Origin: Blastomonas aquatica
GTDB lineage: Bacteria; Pseudomonadota; Alphaproteobacteria; Sphingomonadales; Sphingomonadaceae
Assembly: GCF_014639875.1 (NCBI RefSeq)
Contig: NZ_BMGD01000003.1
Location: 310,001 to 374,000 of the forward strand
Direction: 5' to 3'
DNA: 64,000 nucleotides
Shown here in pieces: positions 56,070-64,000 of the stretch (the stretch's first letter is position 1; each line of letters opens with the position of its first letter). The translations under genes were made by a program, and so were the position numbers. The notes beneath the pieces were generated by a model. The model made no database searches and had not been told where the DNA came from. It saw nothing but the letters and a program-made list of their open reading frames with translations.

Positions 56070-56120
56070 GCGCCTTATCTGTCACCTCGGACTTATCCGG
56101 GGCCCAGAGCAACGGAACGC
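56070..56120 (+). repeat. Intergenic palindromic repeat, copy 3
   Basis: GCGCCTTATCTGTCACCTCG then GACTTATCCGGGGCCCAGAG, in the same orientation as copy 1 and 17 bp from the inverted copy 2. The pair could fold as one long hairpin. It lies between the zinc-ribbon gene stop and the GIY-YIG gene. Confidence 0.75.
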
Positions 56121-56210
56121 CGCTGATGAAGAACGCACTCCGTACTGCCCGGACCCACGGATGACGAAAAAGCCCATGCCAGAACGCTCGCCTTGCAGAT
56201 TTCAGATGGA

Positions 56211-56426
56211 CTATAAAGGCCCTCGGCTGGGGTGATGGATCACCAGACGGCGCAATTTGCCGCACTGGCTGCACCTGCCGACGGTGTATTTCTTTCCCCA
56301 GGCACCGAAGCGGACGCCACCTGCATCAGCGACCGACCGTTCGTGGCCGCAGGTGGTGCAGCGGATCATCCATTCCCTGGACTGGCTCCGGGCATTCTCG
56401 CGTATGCGCCTAAGCCAGCCGAACAT
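56211..56426 (-). CDS. Small zinc-ribbon protein coupled to aguB
   Basis: 71 residues. The ATG at 56426 overlaps the aguB stop by one base (TGATG). 'MIRCTTCGHERSVADAGG' and 'VGRCSQCGKLRRLVIHH' give a CxxC...CxxC zinc ribbon after a basic N-terminus ('MFGWLRRIREN'). The tail 'HHPSRGPL' is short. It may bind nucleic acid or act as a regulator; no function is established. Confidence 0.7.
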   Translation of the reverse strand: MFGWLRRIRENARSQSREWMIRCTTCGHERSVADAGGVRFGAWGKKYTVGRCSQCGKLRRLVIHHPSRGPL

Positions 56427-57274
56427 CACACGTCCTGCGCCAGCCGTCCGTACAGTTCGGGCCTGCGGTCGCGGAAGAAGCCCATTCCAGCGCGGTGGGT
56501 GCGGGCTTGGGCGAGGTCGAGCGTCGCGACTAGGACGCCGGTTTCTTGCGCCCCGTATTCGAGCACCTTGTCGCCCCACTCGTTGGTGATGAAGCTGTGA
56601 CCGTAAAACGTCTGGTCGCCTTCCTGGCCGATGCGGTTGCTGGCTATCACCGGCATGCAGTTGGAGACCGCATGGCCCTGCATCGCGCGCTGCCACATCC
56701 GGCTGGTGTCGAGCGTGCTGTCATAAGGTTCAGAGCCGATTGCGGTCGGATAGAACAAGAGCTCTGCGCCCATCAGCGCCATCGCGCGCGCGCATTCAGG
56801 GTACCACTGATCCCAGCAGATGCCGACGCCAATGCGGGTGCCGCACACGTCCCACACCTTGAACCCGGTGTTGCCCGGGCGGAAATAATATTTTTCCTCA
56901 TAGCCCGGACCGTCGGGAATATGGCTCTTGCGGTATACCCCCATGATCTCGCCTTCGGGGTCGATCATCGCCAGCGAGTTGTAATGATGCGGGCCATCTC
57001 GCTCGAAGAAGCTGGTGGGGATAGCGACCTTGAGCTGGCGGGCGAGCTTGGCCATCGCGCGGACGCTGGGGTGCTCGGCGGTAGGGCGCGCGGTCGCAAA
57101 CAGCGCCTCGTCCTCGGTCCGGCAGAAATAAGGCCCTTCGAACAGCTCGGGGGGCAGGATGATATCCGCCCCCTTGTCGGCTGCGTGGGCGACCAGATCC
57201 GTCACCGCCTCGATGTTCTCGGCTTCGCTTGCGCCCAGCGCAAGCTGCAGGGCGGCGACGGTGATCTCGGTCAT
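56426..57274 (-). CDS. aguB: N-carbamoylputrescine amidase
   Basis: A 282-residue nitrilase-superfamily enzyme that hydrolyses N-carbamoylputrescine to putrescine, CO2 and ammonia. Catalytic Glu ('ILPPELFEGPYFC'), Lys ('YRKSHIPDGPGYEEKYYF') and Cys ('GVGICWDQWYPE') are all visible. 'PGYEEKYYFRPGNTGF' and 'YPTAIGSEP' are typical of AguB. It works with AguA, encoded 940 bp upstream in the same operon. Confidence 0.95.
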   Translation of the reverse strand: MTEITVAALQLALGASEAENIEAVTDLVAHAADKGADIILPPELFEGPYFCRTEDEALFATARPTAEHPSVRAMAKLARQLKVAIPTSFFERDGPHHYNSLAMIDPEGEIMGVYRKSHIPDGPGYEEKYYFRPGNTGFKVWDVCGTRIGVGICWDQWYPECARAMALMGAELLFYPTAIGSEPYDSTLDTSRMWQRAMQGHAVSNCMPVIASNRIGQEGDQTFYGHSFITNEWGDKVLEYGAQETGVLVATLDLAQARTHRAGMGFFRDRRPELYGRLAQDV

Positions 57275-57284
57275 GTGTCTTTGC

Positions 57285-58136
57285 TTACTTCTTTTTGAAC
57301 AACAGGGTCATGCGGTCGGACTCGCCGATCGCGGCGTACTTGGCCTTGTCCTGATCCTTCAGCGCGTAATTGGGCGGAAGGGTCCAGACTCCCTGTGCGT
57401 GATCGGCAGGGTCCTTGGGGTTGGCGTTGATCTCGCTCTTGCCCGCGAGCACGAAGCCGTGCTTTTCGAAGGTCGCGATCACATCGGCTTCCTTGAGATA
57501 ACCCTTCGAGCCATCGACATAGGCAGCAGGCGCATCGGCCTTGGCGCGGTGCTGTACGACACCGACCATTCCGCCAGGGGCCAGCATGGCGTGCATCGCG
57601 TCAAGCTCGCTGCCCAGAATGCCCGAGCGCTGCAGGTTGTGCAGCATCCGGAAGACAAGCACCCGGTCGATCTTGCCCTGCATCTCGGCAGGAACCGCAT
57701 TGTTCACATAGGCAGTGATCTTGTCCGCACTCAGTCCGGTGGCCTTGGTTGCCCGATCGGGATAGGCGGCAGGATAGGCGGCCATCTGCGCCTTGCGTTC
57801 TGCGCTCAACGAGGGGCTGCTGGGCGATACGCCCAGCGCGACGTACTTGCCACTGGTCGCGGTCAGCGGTGCCAGGATCTTGGTGTACCAGCCCGCATCA
57901 GCAGCATATTCGGCCACAACCATGTCGGGTTTGACCTGGAAGAACTCGAGCGTCTGCTTGGGGTGGCGATACTGGTCACGCGCCTTGTCGTCTCCGCGCA
58001 GATCCGCAGCGACCGCCGCATCGATGGCCGACGCGGCGCTGGCGTCAGCAGCCTGCGCTGCGAAGGCGGGCTGGGCGGTGGCGATCAACGGCAAAGCAGT
58101 GCCCGCAATCAGGGCGGGGATAATCAAATGGCGCAT
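57285..58136 (-). CDS. Exported methyltransferase-like protein (COG4798 type)
   Basis: 283 residues with a signal peptide ending in AFA. The fold resembles class I methyltransferases of the COG4798 group ('RGDDKARDQYRHPKQTLEFFQVKPDM', 'ILAPGGMVGVVQHRA' as 'MLAPGGMVGVVQHRA'). The SAM-binding loop, usually a Gly-rich 'E.WPGGGWYT'-like stretch, reads 'EYAADAGWYT' (residues 76-85), so cofactor binding is doubtful. It sits between aguA and aguB, 10 bp from aguB, and is presumably co-expressed. Confidence 0.75.
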   Translation of the reverse strand: MRHLIIPALIAGTALPLIATAQPAFAAQAADASAASAIDAAVAADLRGDDKARDQYRHPKQTLEFFQVKPDMVVAEYAADAGWYTKILAPLTATSGKYVALGVSPSSPSLSAERKAQMAAYPAAYPDRATKATGLSADKITAYVNNAVPAEMQGKIDRVLVFRMLHNLQRSGILGSELDAMHAMLAPGGMVGVVQHRAKADAPAAYVDGSKGYLKEADVIATFEKHGFVLAGKSEINANPKDPADHAQGVWTLPPNYALKDQDKAKYAAIGESDRMTLLFKKK

Positions 58137-58215
58137 GGGGCAATCCTCTTGTGGTTTTGGGGAATATAGGCAGCTTCCTGCCAGCGGCTATACCCCGCTG
58201 CGACAAGGCGATCAA

Positions 58216-59229
58216 TCAGCCAGCCGTCACCGATGCTGTCCACGGCATCTGCTGGCTTGCGCAATGAAAACTGCCCCCGCCTGCGAGCACCGCATCGGCG
58301 CGCAGGCCGATGGTCTTGCGTTCGGGGAAGCATGCGCCGATCGCCGCGACCGCCGACTGGTCCGATGCCGTGCCATAGGTCGGCACGATAACGGCATGGC
58401 TGGTGATCGCGAAGTTCATGTGGCTTGCGGGCTGGATCTTGAGGTGCCCCTCGGCATCGACCCGCTCGACCAAGCCTGGCGAGGGGATCGCGACAACCTT
58501 GACTCCAAACGCCTCGGCGCGTGCCTTGGCACTGGCATAGATCGCCGCATTGGGGTCGTCTGCGCCCGCAGCGACCGGAAGTGCGAGCGTGCCGGGCGCC
58601 ACGAACCGGGCGAGATTGTCGACATGGCCATCGGTATGATCGTTGATCAGGCCATCGCCCAGCCACAGCAGCTGCTCGATCCCCAGATCGCGGTGCAGGT
58701 TCTGCTCGATCTGCGCGCGGCTGAGATGCGGATTGCGGTTGGGGTTGAGCAGGCACTGCTCGGTGGTCACGCCAAGCCCGGTGCCATCGACATCGATCGC
58801 GCCGCCCTCGAGCACCCAGTCGGCGCGCGCATTTTGCAGTCCCGCTTCACCGGCGAGCGTCGCGCCGATTTCAGTATCGCCGTCCATCACATATTTGCCG
58901 CCCCAGCCGTTGAAGCCGAACAGTTGCGCTCGGAGCGAACCATCCGTGTCCGCGACCACCAGCGGCCCAGTGTCACGCAGCCAGATATCGCCATAATGGT
59001 GGATGCGGATGTCCACCGCATCGCCCGTTAGTTCGCGCGCGAGCGTTGCGCTGGCCTCGTCGCGGCACACCAGTCGCGCTGGCTGGCCGCTCTCCGCGAC
59101 CGCGCGGGCGAAGGCTGCGATCTCGGCCTGGGCAGCGGCAAGAAAGCCCTGCCACTCGTCGGCCAGATGCGGAAAGCCGATCCACAGCCAGGCCTGCGGT
59201 GCCCATTCGGGCGGAAGACGATGCGTCAA
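58216..59229 (-). CDS. aguA: Agmatine deiminase
   Basis: Converts agmatine to N-carbamoylputrescine. A TTG at 59229, spaced 8 nt from AAGGA, gives 337 residues beginning just before the conserved 'LPPEWAPQAWLWIGFP'. An ATG at 59301 would overlap the peptidase gene by 62 bp and add a non-conserved leader. Family features: 'GDIWLRDTGPLVV', 'WGGKY', 'LEGGAIDVDGTG', 'DHTDGHVDN' and the nucleophile Cys in 'GGGSFHCASQQ'. Agmatine would come from arginine decarboxylase, not encoded here. Confidence 0.93.
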   Translation of the reverse strand: MTHRLPPEWAPQAWLWIGFPHLADEWQGFLAAAQAEIAAFARAVAESGQPARLVCRDEASATLARELTGDAVDIRIHHYGDIWLRDTGPLVVADTDGSLRAQLFGFNGWGGKYVMDGDTEIGATLAGEAGLQNARADWVLEGGAIDVDGTGLGVTTEQCLLNPNRNPHLSRAQIEQNLHRDLGIEQLLWLGDGLINDHTDGHVDNLARFVAPGTLALPVAAGADDPNAAIYASAKARAEAFGVKVVAIPSPGLVERVDAEGHLKIQPASHMNFAITSHAVIVPTYGTASDQSAVAAIGACFPERKTIGLRADAVLAGGGSFHCASQQMPWTASVTAG

Positions 59230-59239
59230 CAGCCTGTCC

Positions 59240-60931
59240 TTATTTCGCGGTCGCAGCGGCGGCAGCGCGGCTGGCATCGCGAGTTGCGCGAAACTCGTCA
59301 CCCTCGACCCAGTTGGGCCAGCTGGTCGACATCGCCAGCGAGCGGCCGACGCGGTAGTACAACGTCAGATCGGCCATTACCCCCGACCAGTCCCAAGCCG
59401 GGTTAAACTCGTCCTTGGGCCCATGGTAGCGGTTGACGGTATAGTCCTTGGCCGCTGCCTCGCCTGCGGCCGTACCGCCGTTGATCAGGTCCTCGCCGCC
59501 GTCGATGTACAGCATCGGCACGCCCTGCTTGGCGAGGCTGAAATGATCCGAGCGGTAGTAATAGCCGTTCTGCGGCGCGGAATCGGCGGTGGCGACTCGG
59601 TTGGCGGATTTGAGCGCGACCTCAAGATAATCCTCAAGTTGCGACTTGCCCTTGCCTACCACGGTGACGTTGCGCGAGGGGCCTGCCATCAGGAACGCAT
59701 CCATGTTGATCCCGCCGACGGTCTGCGCCAGCGGATAGACCGGGTTCTGGCCATAATAGGCAGAGCCCAGCAGTCCGGACTCCTCGGCTGTCACCGCCAG
59801 GAACACGATGCTGCGATCGGGCGCGCCGGCCTTGGCGAAGGTTTCGGCGATCGCCACCAGCGCTGCGGTGCCGGTCGCGTTGTCGACCGCGCCATTGCAG
59901 ATGTCATCACCATCGGGCGCAGGCTTGCAGCGGCCAAGATGGTCCCAGTGCGCGGTGTACAGCACGTATTCGTCTGGGCGCTTGGCACCGGGAAGGATGC
60001 CGATCACGTTGTTTGACTGCGTGGTGGTGATCGCGTTGTCGAACGACAGCGACGCCTTGACCCCCAATGGCACCGCCTTGAAGCCTTTGACTTTGGCCGC
60101 AGCGCTGAGCGTCGCCAGGTCCTTGCCAGCGCTGGCCAGCAGCTTTTCGGCGGCTTCCTTCTGGATCCAGCCATTGGCCTGTGTCTGGCTTGCGCCCTTG
60201 TCTGCGCTCTGGGCGAAGAATTGCGGCCCGGTCCAGCTCGATTCCACTACGCCCCAGCCATATGCGGCAGGCACCGTATCGTGCACGATCAGCGCAGCGG
60301 CAGCGCCCTGGCGCGCGGCTTCCTCATATTTGTAGGTCCAGCGGCCATAATAGGTCATCGCCTTGCCGCCGAATTCGCCGGTCAGGCTGTCGCTGGCATA
60401 ATCGGGATCGTTGACCAGAATGATCACGGTCTTGCCCTTTACATCCAGCCCGGCATAATCGTTCCAGCCCTTTTCGGGGGCGTTGATGCCATAGCCAACG
60501 AACACGATGTCGCTGTCCTTGACCTCGGTTCGCGGGGTTTCGCGATAGGTGCCGACCACCATTTCAGTACCATAGGCAAAGCTCAGCGGGGTTGTACCGC
60601 CGGAGACGGTCAGCGCGCTGACATTGCTGGCCTCTATTCCGACAAGCGGCACCTTTTGCAGCCAGCTGTCGCCGTTGCCCGGCTTCAGGCCTGCCTTGGC
60701 AAATCGTTCGGTCAAAAGCTTGATGGTTTTCTCTTCACCGCCGCTACCGGGCGCCCGGCCTTCAAATTCATCGGACGACAGCATCCGGGTGACGTCCTCC
60801 ATCGTAGCTTGCGATACCGGTTGAGGGGCGACATCCGGCACATCGAGCGACGCGGATGATTGTGCACCAGCCTGGCTGGCAGCAAGCAGAACAAGTGTCA
60901 CGGGAGCGATTTTGAACAGTGTCTTGATCAT
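59240..60931 (-). CDS. Exported M28-family zinc aminopeptidase
   Basis: 563 residues from the ATG at 60931 (signal peptide ending in GAQ); the frame is open further upstream without family features. A PA domain (about 150-290) is inserted in the M28 catalytic domain. Metal ligands: His/Asp region 'YTAHWDHLG', Asp in 'GAVDNATGTAAL', Glu pair 'TAEESGLLGS', Asp in 'GGINMDAF' and His in 'YRSDHFSLAKQGVPM'. It acts in the periplasm on peptides. It is upstream of aguA with a 10-bp gap. Confidence 0.93.
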   Translation of the reverse strand: MIKTLFKIAPVTLVLLAASQAGAQSSASLDVPDVAPQPVSQATMEDVTRMLSSDEFEGRAPGSGGEEKTIKLLTERFAKAGLKPGNGDSWLQKVPLVGIEASNVSALTVSGGTTPLSFAYGTEMVVGTYRETPRTEVKDSDIVFVGYGINAPEKGWNDYAGLDVKGKTVIILVNDPDYASDSLTGEFGGKAMTYYGRWTYKYEEAARQGAAAALIVHDTVPAAYGWGVVESSWTGPQFFAQSADKGASQTQANGWIQKEAAEKLLASAGKDLATLSAAAKVKGFKAVPLGVKASLSFDNAITTTQSNNVIGILPGAKRPDEYVLYTAHWDHLGRCKPAPDGDDICNGAVDNATGTAALVAIAETFAKAGAPDRSIVFLAVTAEESGLLGSAYYGQNPVYPLAQTVGGINMDAFLMAGPSRNVTVVGKGKSQLEDYLEVALKSANRVATADSAPQNGYYYRSDHFSLAKQGVPMLYIDGGEDLINGGTAAGEAAAKDYTVNRYHGPKDEFNPAWDWSGVMADLTLYYRVGRSLAMSTSWPNWVEGDEFRATRDASRAAAAATAK

Positions 60932-61178
60932 GAAAACAGGGCTTTTCGACCAGAGGGCACACCATCTGGTAGACGGCGCGATCAGGGCGCATCTTTGCCA
61001 GCTTGCCTTGCGACAGGCAAGCGTGGCCGGACGAACCGATCCGCGCCATGCTTGTGATATGCAACGGAATTCCCTATCGACCGTATCGAAATTAACATGC
61101 GTCAATGTGGCGCAAGCCACCAATCGGCTTGCCCGCAGTCCCAGTTCACCACATGCTTGAAGGTCAGGCCCTTAGCTG

Positions 61179-61826
61179 ATGGCGGTTGATAACCCCGCAG
61201 ATATCTCGCCGGAAATCGGCGGAGCGCCGCTCGAAGACGGTGCGTTCAAGGCACAGCTCGCAGCGCTGATCCCGCACCTGCGCGCCTACGGCCGCTCGCT
61301 CAGCGGTAATCGCGATGTGGCAGACGATCTGGTGCAGGATACCATGCTCAAGGCCTGGGCTGCGCGGGGCCGCTTTGCGGCGGGCACCAACATGCGCGCC
61401 TGGACATTCATCATCCTGCGCAACTCGTTTCTGTCGCAGCGTCGCCGCGCGCGGTTTACCACCGAATGGGACGATGTTGTCGCCGACCGCATCCTGTCGA
61501 TGCCCGCTGGGCAGGGCGACCAGCTACACCTCGCCGATGTGCAACGCGCGCTGATGCAGCTACCCGAGAGCCAGCGCGAGGCGTTGATTCTCGTCGGGGC
61601 GGGGGGCTTTTCCTATGAGGAAGCCTCCGAAATCTGCGGAGTTGCGCTGGGAACCATCAAAAGCCGGGTCGCGCGCGGGCGCAGCGCGCTGCAGGCGCTG
61701 ATTGACGATGCGGTCGCAAGCGAGGGACGCGGCGAGCGGACGGCTGATCCGATGGCAGCGATCATGGCAGACGTCGACCGGGTCAGCGGCGGGCTTCCCG
61801 GGCGCGATGGCGACGACAACGAATGA
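61179..61826 (+). CDS. ECF sigma factor, ECF15/EcfG-like
   Basis: 215 residues. Region 2 'IPHLRAYGRSLSGNRDVADDLVQDTMLKAWAARGRF' and region 4 'QLPESQREALILVGAGGFSYEEASEICGVALGTIKSRVARGRSALQ' match the EcfG group that drives the alphaproteobacterial general stress response. The C-terminal 30 residues ('RTADPMAAIMADVDRVSGGLPG') are an extension. nepR and phyR, which usually adjoin ecfG, are not in this window, so this may be a paralogue. glnE follows after 66 bp. Confidence 0.9.
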   Translation: MAVDNPADISPEIGGAPLEDGAFKAQLAALIPHLRAYGRSLSGNRDVADDLVQDTMLKAWAARGRFAAGTNMRAWTFIILRNSFLSQRRRARFTTEWDDVVADRILSMPAGQGDQLHLADVQRALMQLPESQREALILVGAGGFSYEEASEICGVALGTIKSRVARGRSALQALIDDAVASEGRGERTADPMAAIMADVDRVSGGLPGRDGDDNE

Positions 61827-61892
61827 TCCGCAGCGCAGCGATCGTCCTATCGATGATTGCGAAGACACAGTCCGACCGTTAGCACCCACGCC

Positions 61893-64000
61893 ATGACAAC
61901 TCCTGCCGCCCATGCAGACGCTTATGCCGATGCGATTGCCCGTGCCCGAACCCATTCGCCTTTCCTGGCACTGGCGCTGGACCGGCATCCGGTCTCGCTC
62001 GAGGTCTTGTGCAGCCAGGGGGTGGATGCCGCCATTCAACGCATCGGCACGGCCTATTCGGACGCACCTGTCGGCGAATGCCTGCGCCGCAGGAAGAATG
62101 CCCTTGCGATGGTGCTGGCTATCGCCGATCTCGCCGGTGTGATCGGTGTCGAGAAGGTCACCCACTGCCTTTCCGACTTTGCCGATGCCGCGCTCGATGC
62201 AGCGCTCGCCGATGTGTTCGCCAAACGCACGCCGGGCGAGCCAGTACGCGGATTTGCCGTGATTGCCCTGGGCAAGCATGGTGGGCAGGAACTCAATTAC
62301 TCTTCGGATATCGATCCGATCTTCATCTATGATCCCGATACGCTTCCAGTCAGGCCGCGCGAAGACCCTGCCGATGCTGCGCAGCGGATCGCGCGGCAGC
62401 TGATCGATCTGATGAGCGCCCGCGACGGCCATGGCTATGTTTTCCGAATGGACCTGCGGTTGCGGCCAGCAGCCGAAGTCACCCCGCTGGCAATTCCGGT
62501 CGATGCCGCGCTGTCACATTATGAATCGCAGGCGCTGACCTGGGAGCAGGCGGCCTACATCCGCTCGCGCGCGGCTGCGGGCGACCGCGAGCTCGGACCC
62601 TATTACATGGAGGCGCTGCGTCCCTTCATCTGGCGGCGTTCGCTCGACTTCGGCACCATCGATGAGATTGCCGCGCTGACCCGCCAGATCCGCGACCACT
62701 ACAGCAAGGGGCAGCTGCTGGGCCCGGGGTTCGATCTCAAGCGCGGACGCGGCGGCATCCGCGAGGTCGAGTTCTTTACCCAAGCAAATCAGCTGATCCA
62801 TGGCGGGCGCGATCCAGTGTTGCGCGCGCGCTCAACGCTGGATGCGTTGTCAGCCCTGGCCTCGCAGGGGATCGTGCCTGAGGATGAGGCTGCGATGCTG
62901 GCGGACCATTACCGCATCCTGCGCACCTTTGAACACCGGCTGCAGATGGTCGACGACCAGCAGACCCACAGCCTGCCGCAGGACCCGGCGGCATTGAACA
63001 ATGTCGCGCAACTGCACGGTCTCGCCGACGGCGCGGCGATGATCGCGGCGCTGGAAGGCGTCACGGGCGAGGTCGCGCAGGTCTATGACGGCCTTATCGC
63101 CTCGCAGCGCTCGCGCGATGACGACACGGTGATCACGTTGAGCAGCGATCCCGAACTGCTTGTCGACGCGCTGGCCAGCGCCGGGCTCGAAGCACCCGAG
63201 GCATTGGCGGCCCGGGTGCAGGCGTGGCGCGGGGGCGCGGTGCGCGCGTTGCGCAGCGCGGCGGGGCGCAAGGCATTCGAGGCGGTGCTGCCAGCGTTGC
63301 TGGCTGCATTCGCTGATGCGCCCGATCAGGCAGGTGCGCTCAACCGGTTCGATGATCTGCTGCGGCAACTGCCCAGCACGGTAAATGTATTTCGCCTGCT
63401 GCAGGCGAGGCCTGCGCTGATGCAGACCATGGTCGATATTCTGAGCCATGCGCCGCCGCTCGCCGAATCGCTCGCGCGTCGGGGCGATCTGCTCGACGGG
63501 CTGATCGATGCCAGCGCATATGATCTGGTGGGCAGTGTCGAGGACATCACCAAGCGGCTATCGCGCGAGGAACCCGGCGATGACTACCAGCAAAGGCTCG
63601 ATGCGGTGCGCGTCCGGGTGGGCGAAATGCGGTTTGGGCTGGGGGTGCAACTGATCGAGGGGCGGCACGATCCGGTCGCGATCGCCGGGGGCTATGCCAG
63701 GGTGGCCGAAGCTGCAATCATCCGGCTGGCGAACTGCGCGGTGCACGAATTTACGCTGGTGCATGGCAAGATTGCAGATAGCGAGCCGGTGATCCTCGCG
63801 CTGGGCAGGCTTGGCGGCGGCGCGCTGACCCATGCCTCGGACCTTGATCTGATCTTCCTGTTCAGCGGCGAAATTGGGGAAGAATCCGATGGCGCAAGGC
63901 CGCTCGGCAGCACGCAGTATTACAACCGCCTCGCCCAGCGGATCATCGCTGCATTGAGCGTGCCGACAGCGGCGGGCGCATTGTACGAGGTCGATACCCG
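61893..64000 (+). CDS. glnE: Glutamine synthetase adenylyltransferase/deadenylylase, 3' end cut off
   Basis: The ATG at 61893 opens a frame that reaches the window edge (702 codons, no stop); the full protein is about 900-950 residues. The N-terminal nucleotidyltransferase domain (deadenylylase) has 'GFAVIALGKHGGQELNYSSDIDPIFIYD', followed by the helical linker ('FDLKRGRGGIREVEFFTQ'). The second domain begins at 'ILALGRLGGGALTHASDLDLIFLF', its acidic motif complete. GlnE adds or removes AMP on GlnA Tyr399 under GlnB control; both genes are at the left of this window. Confidence 0.97.
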   Translation, partial: MTTPAAHADAYADAIARARTHSPFLALALDRHPVSLEVLCSQGVDAAIQRIGTAYSDAPVGECLRRRKNALAMVLAIADLAGVIGVEKVTHCLSDFADAALDAALADVFAKRTPGEPVRGFAVIALGKHGGQELNYSSDIDPIFIYDPDTLPVRPREDPADAAQRIARQLIDLMSARDGHGYVFRMDLRLRPAAEVTPLAIPVDAALSHYESQALTWEQAAYIRSRAAAGDRELGPYYMEALRPFIWRRSLDFGTIDEIAALTRQIRDHYSKGQLLGPGFDLKRGRGGIREVEFFTQANQLIHGGRDPVLRARSTLDALSALASQGIVPEDEAAMLADHYRILRTFEHRLQMVDDQQTHSLPQDPAALNNVAQLHGLADGAAMIAALEGVTGEVAQVYDGLIASQRSRDDDTVITLSSDPELLVDALASAGLEAPEALAARVQAWRGGAVRALRSAAGRKAFEAVLPALLAAFADAPDQAGALNRFDDLLRQLPSTVNVFRLLQARPALMQTMVDILSHAPPLAESLARRGDLLDGLIDASAYDLVGSVEDITKRLSREEPGDDYQQRLDAVRVRVGEMRFGLGVQLIEGRHDPVAIAGGYARVAEAAIIRLANCAVHEFTLVHGKIADSEPVILALGRLGGGALTHASDLDLIFLFSGEIGEESDGARPLGSTQYYNRLAQRIIAALSVPTAAGALYEVDT

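Overview
The window reads as chromosomal DNA of a high-GC alphaproteobacterium, most likely a sphingomonad (Sphingomonadales). The grounds are the split atpHAGDC operon with an 85-residue epsilon subunit, a glnB-glnA pair, an ECF15/EcfG-like sigma factor, abundant TonB-type proteins, and relaxase and DUF6118-like genes of the kind I associate with sphingomonad mobile elements. No rRNA or taxonomic marker is present, so genus is not assigned.

Layout. 1-37.9 kb is mostly core genome. It opens with a truncated peptide-type solute-binding lipoprotein, followed by a glycine-zipper lipoprotein, glnA and glnB (with a good -24/-12 sigma54-type promoter), map, and a Phd/PIN toxin-antitoxin pair. Next come a CinA/MoaB-type protein, a ferredoxin, an AlkA-type glycosylase, an osmoprotectant-type ABC operon with a fused permease-binding protein, and an SDR dehydrogenase. 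The ATP synthase operon atpHAGDC follows, carrying an extra TonB-C-like gene between atpG and atpD. Then come a chemoreceptor, Ada, a membrane-tethered trypsin-like protease, PriA, a transaldolase, a CHASE2-EAL protein, a SleB-like hydrolase, a glycosyltransferase, a MATE exporter, a DUF885 metallopeptidase, a FAD dehydrogenase, a BLUF photoreceptor and an esterase.

37.9-54.9 kb is a mobilizable genomic island of about 17 kb inserted at the 3' end of tRNA-Lys(UUU). The intact tRNA is at the right end and a 46-bp duplicate of its 3' part is at the left end, next to a tyrosine integrase. The island carries a TonB receptor / membrane protein / PepSY operon, an AlpA-like regulator, a sigma-like HTH protein, an MNT-HEPN protein, a MobQ/TraA relaxase-helicase with a recognisable oriT, a traD remnant and a DUF6118-like protein. 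It has no type IV secretion genes. Several small, mostly exported or membrane proteins lie at both ends. Ten copies of a degenerate repeat with a shared core of about 30 bp occur only in this island and sit at almost every junction between cargo units. At the right end three same-strand small genes alternate with single repeat copies like a cassette array. This is the most unusual feature of the window.

54.9-64 kb returns to core genome: folK, a GIY-YIG protein with a repeat-derived tail, an agmatine-to-putrescine operon (aguA, aguB plus an exported methyltransferase-like protein and a zinc-ribbon protein) downstream of an M28 peptidase, an ECF sigma factor, and the 5' two-thirds of glnE. GlnB (PII), GlnA (with its adenylylation tyrosine) and GlnE, the three partners of the glutamine synthetase control circuit, are therefore all in this window, at opposite ends.
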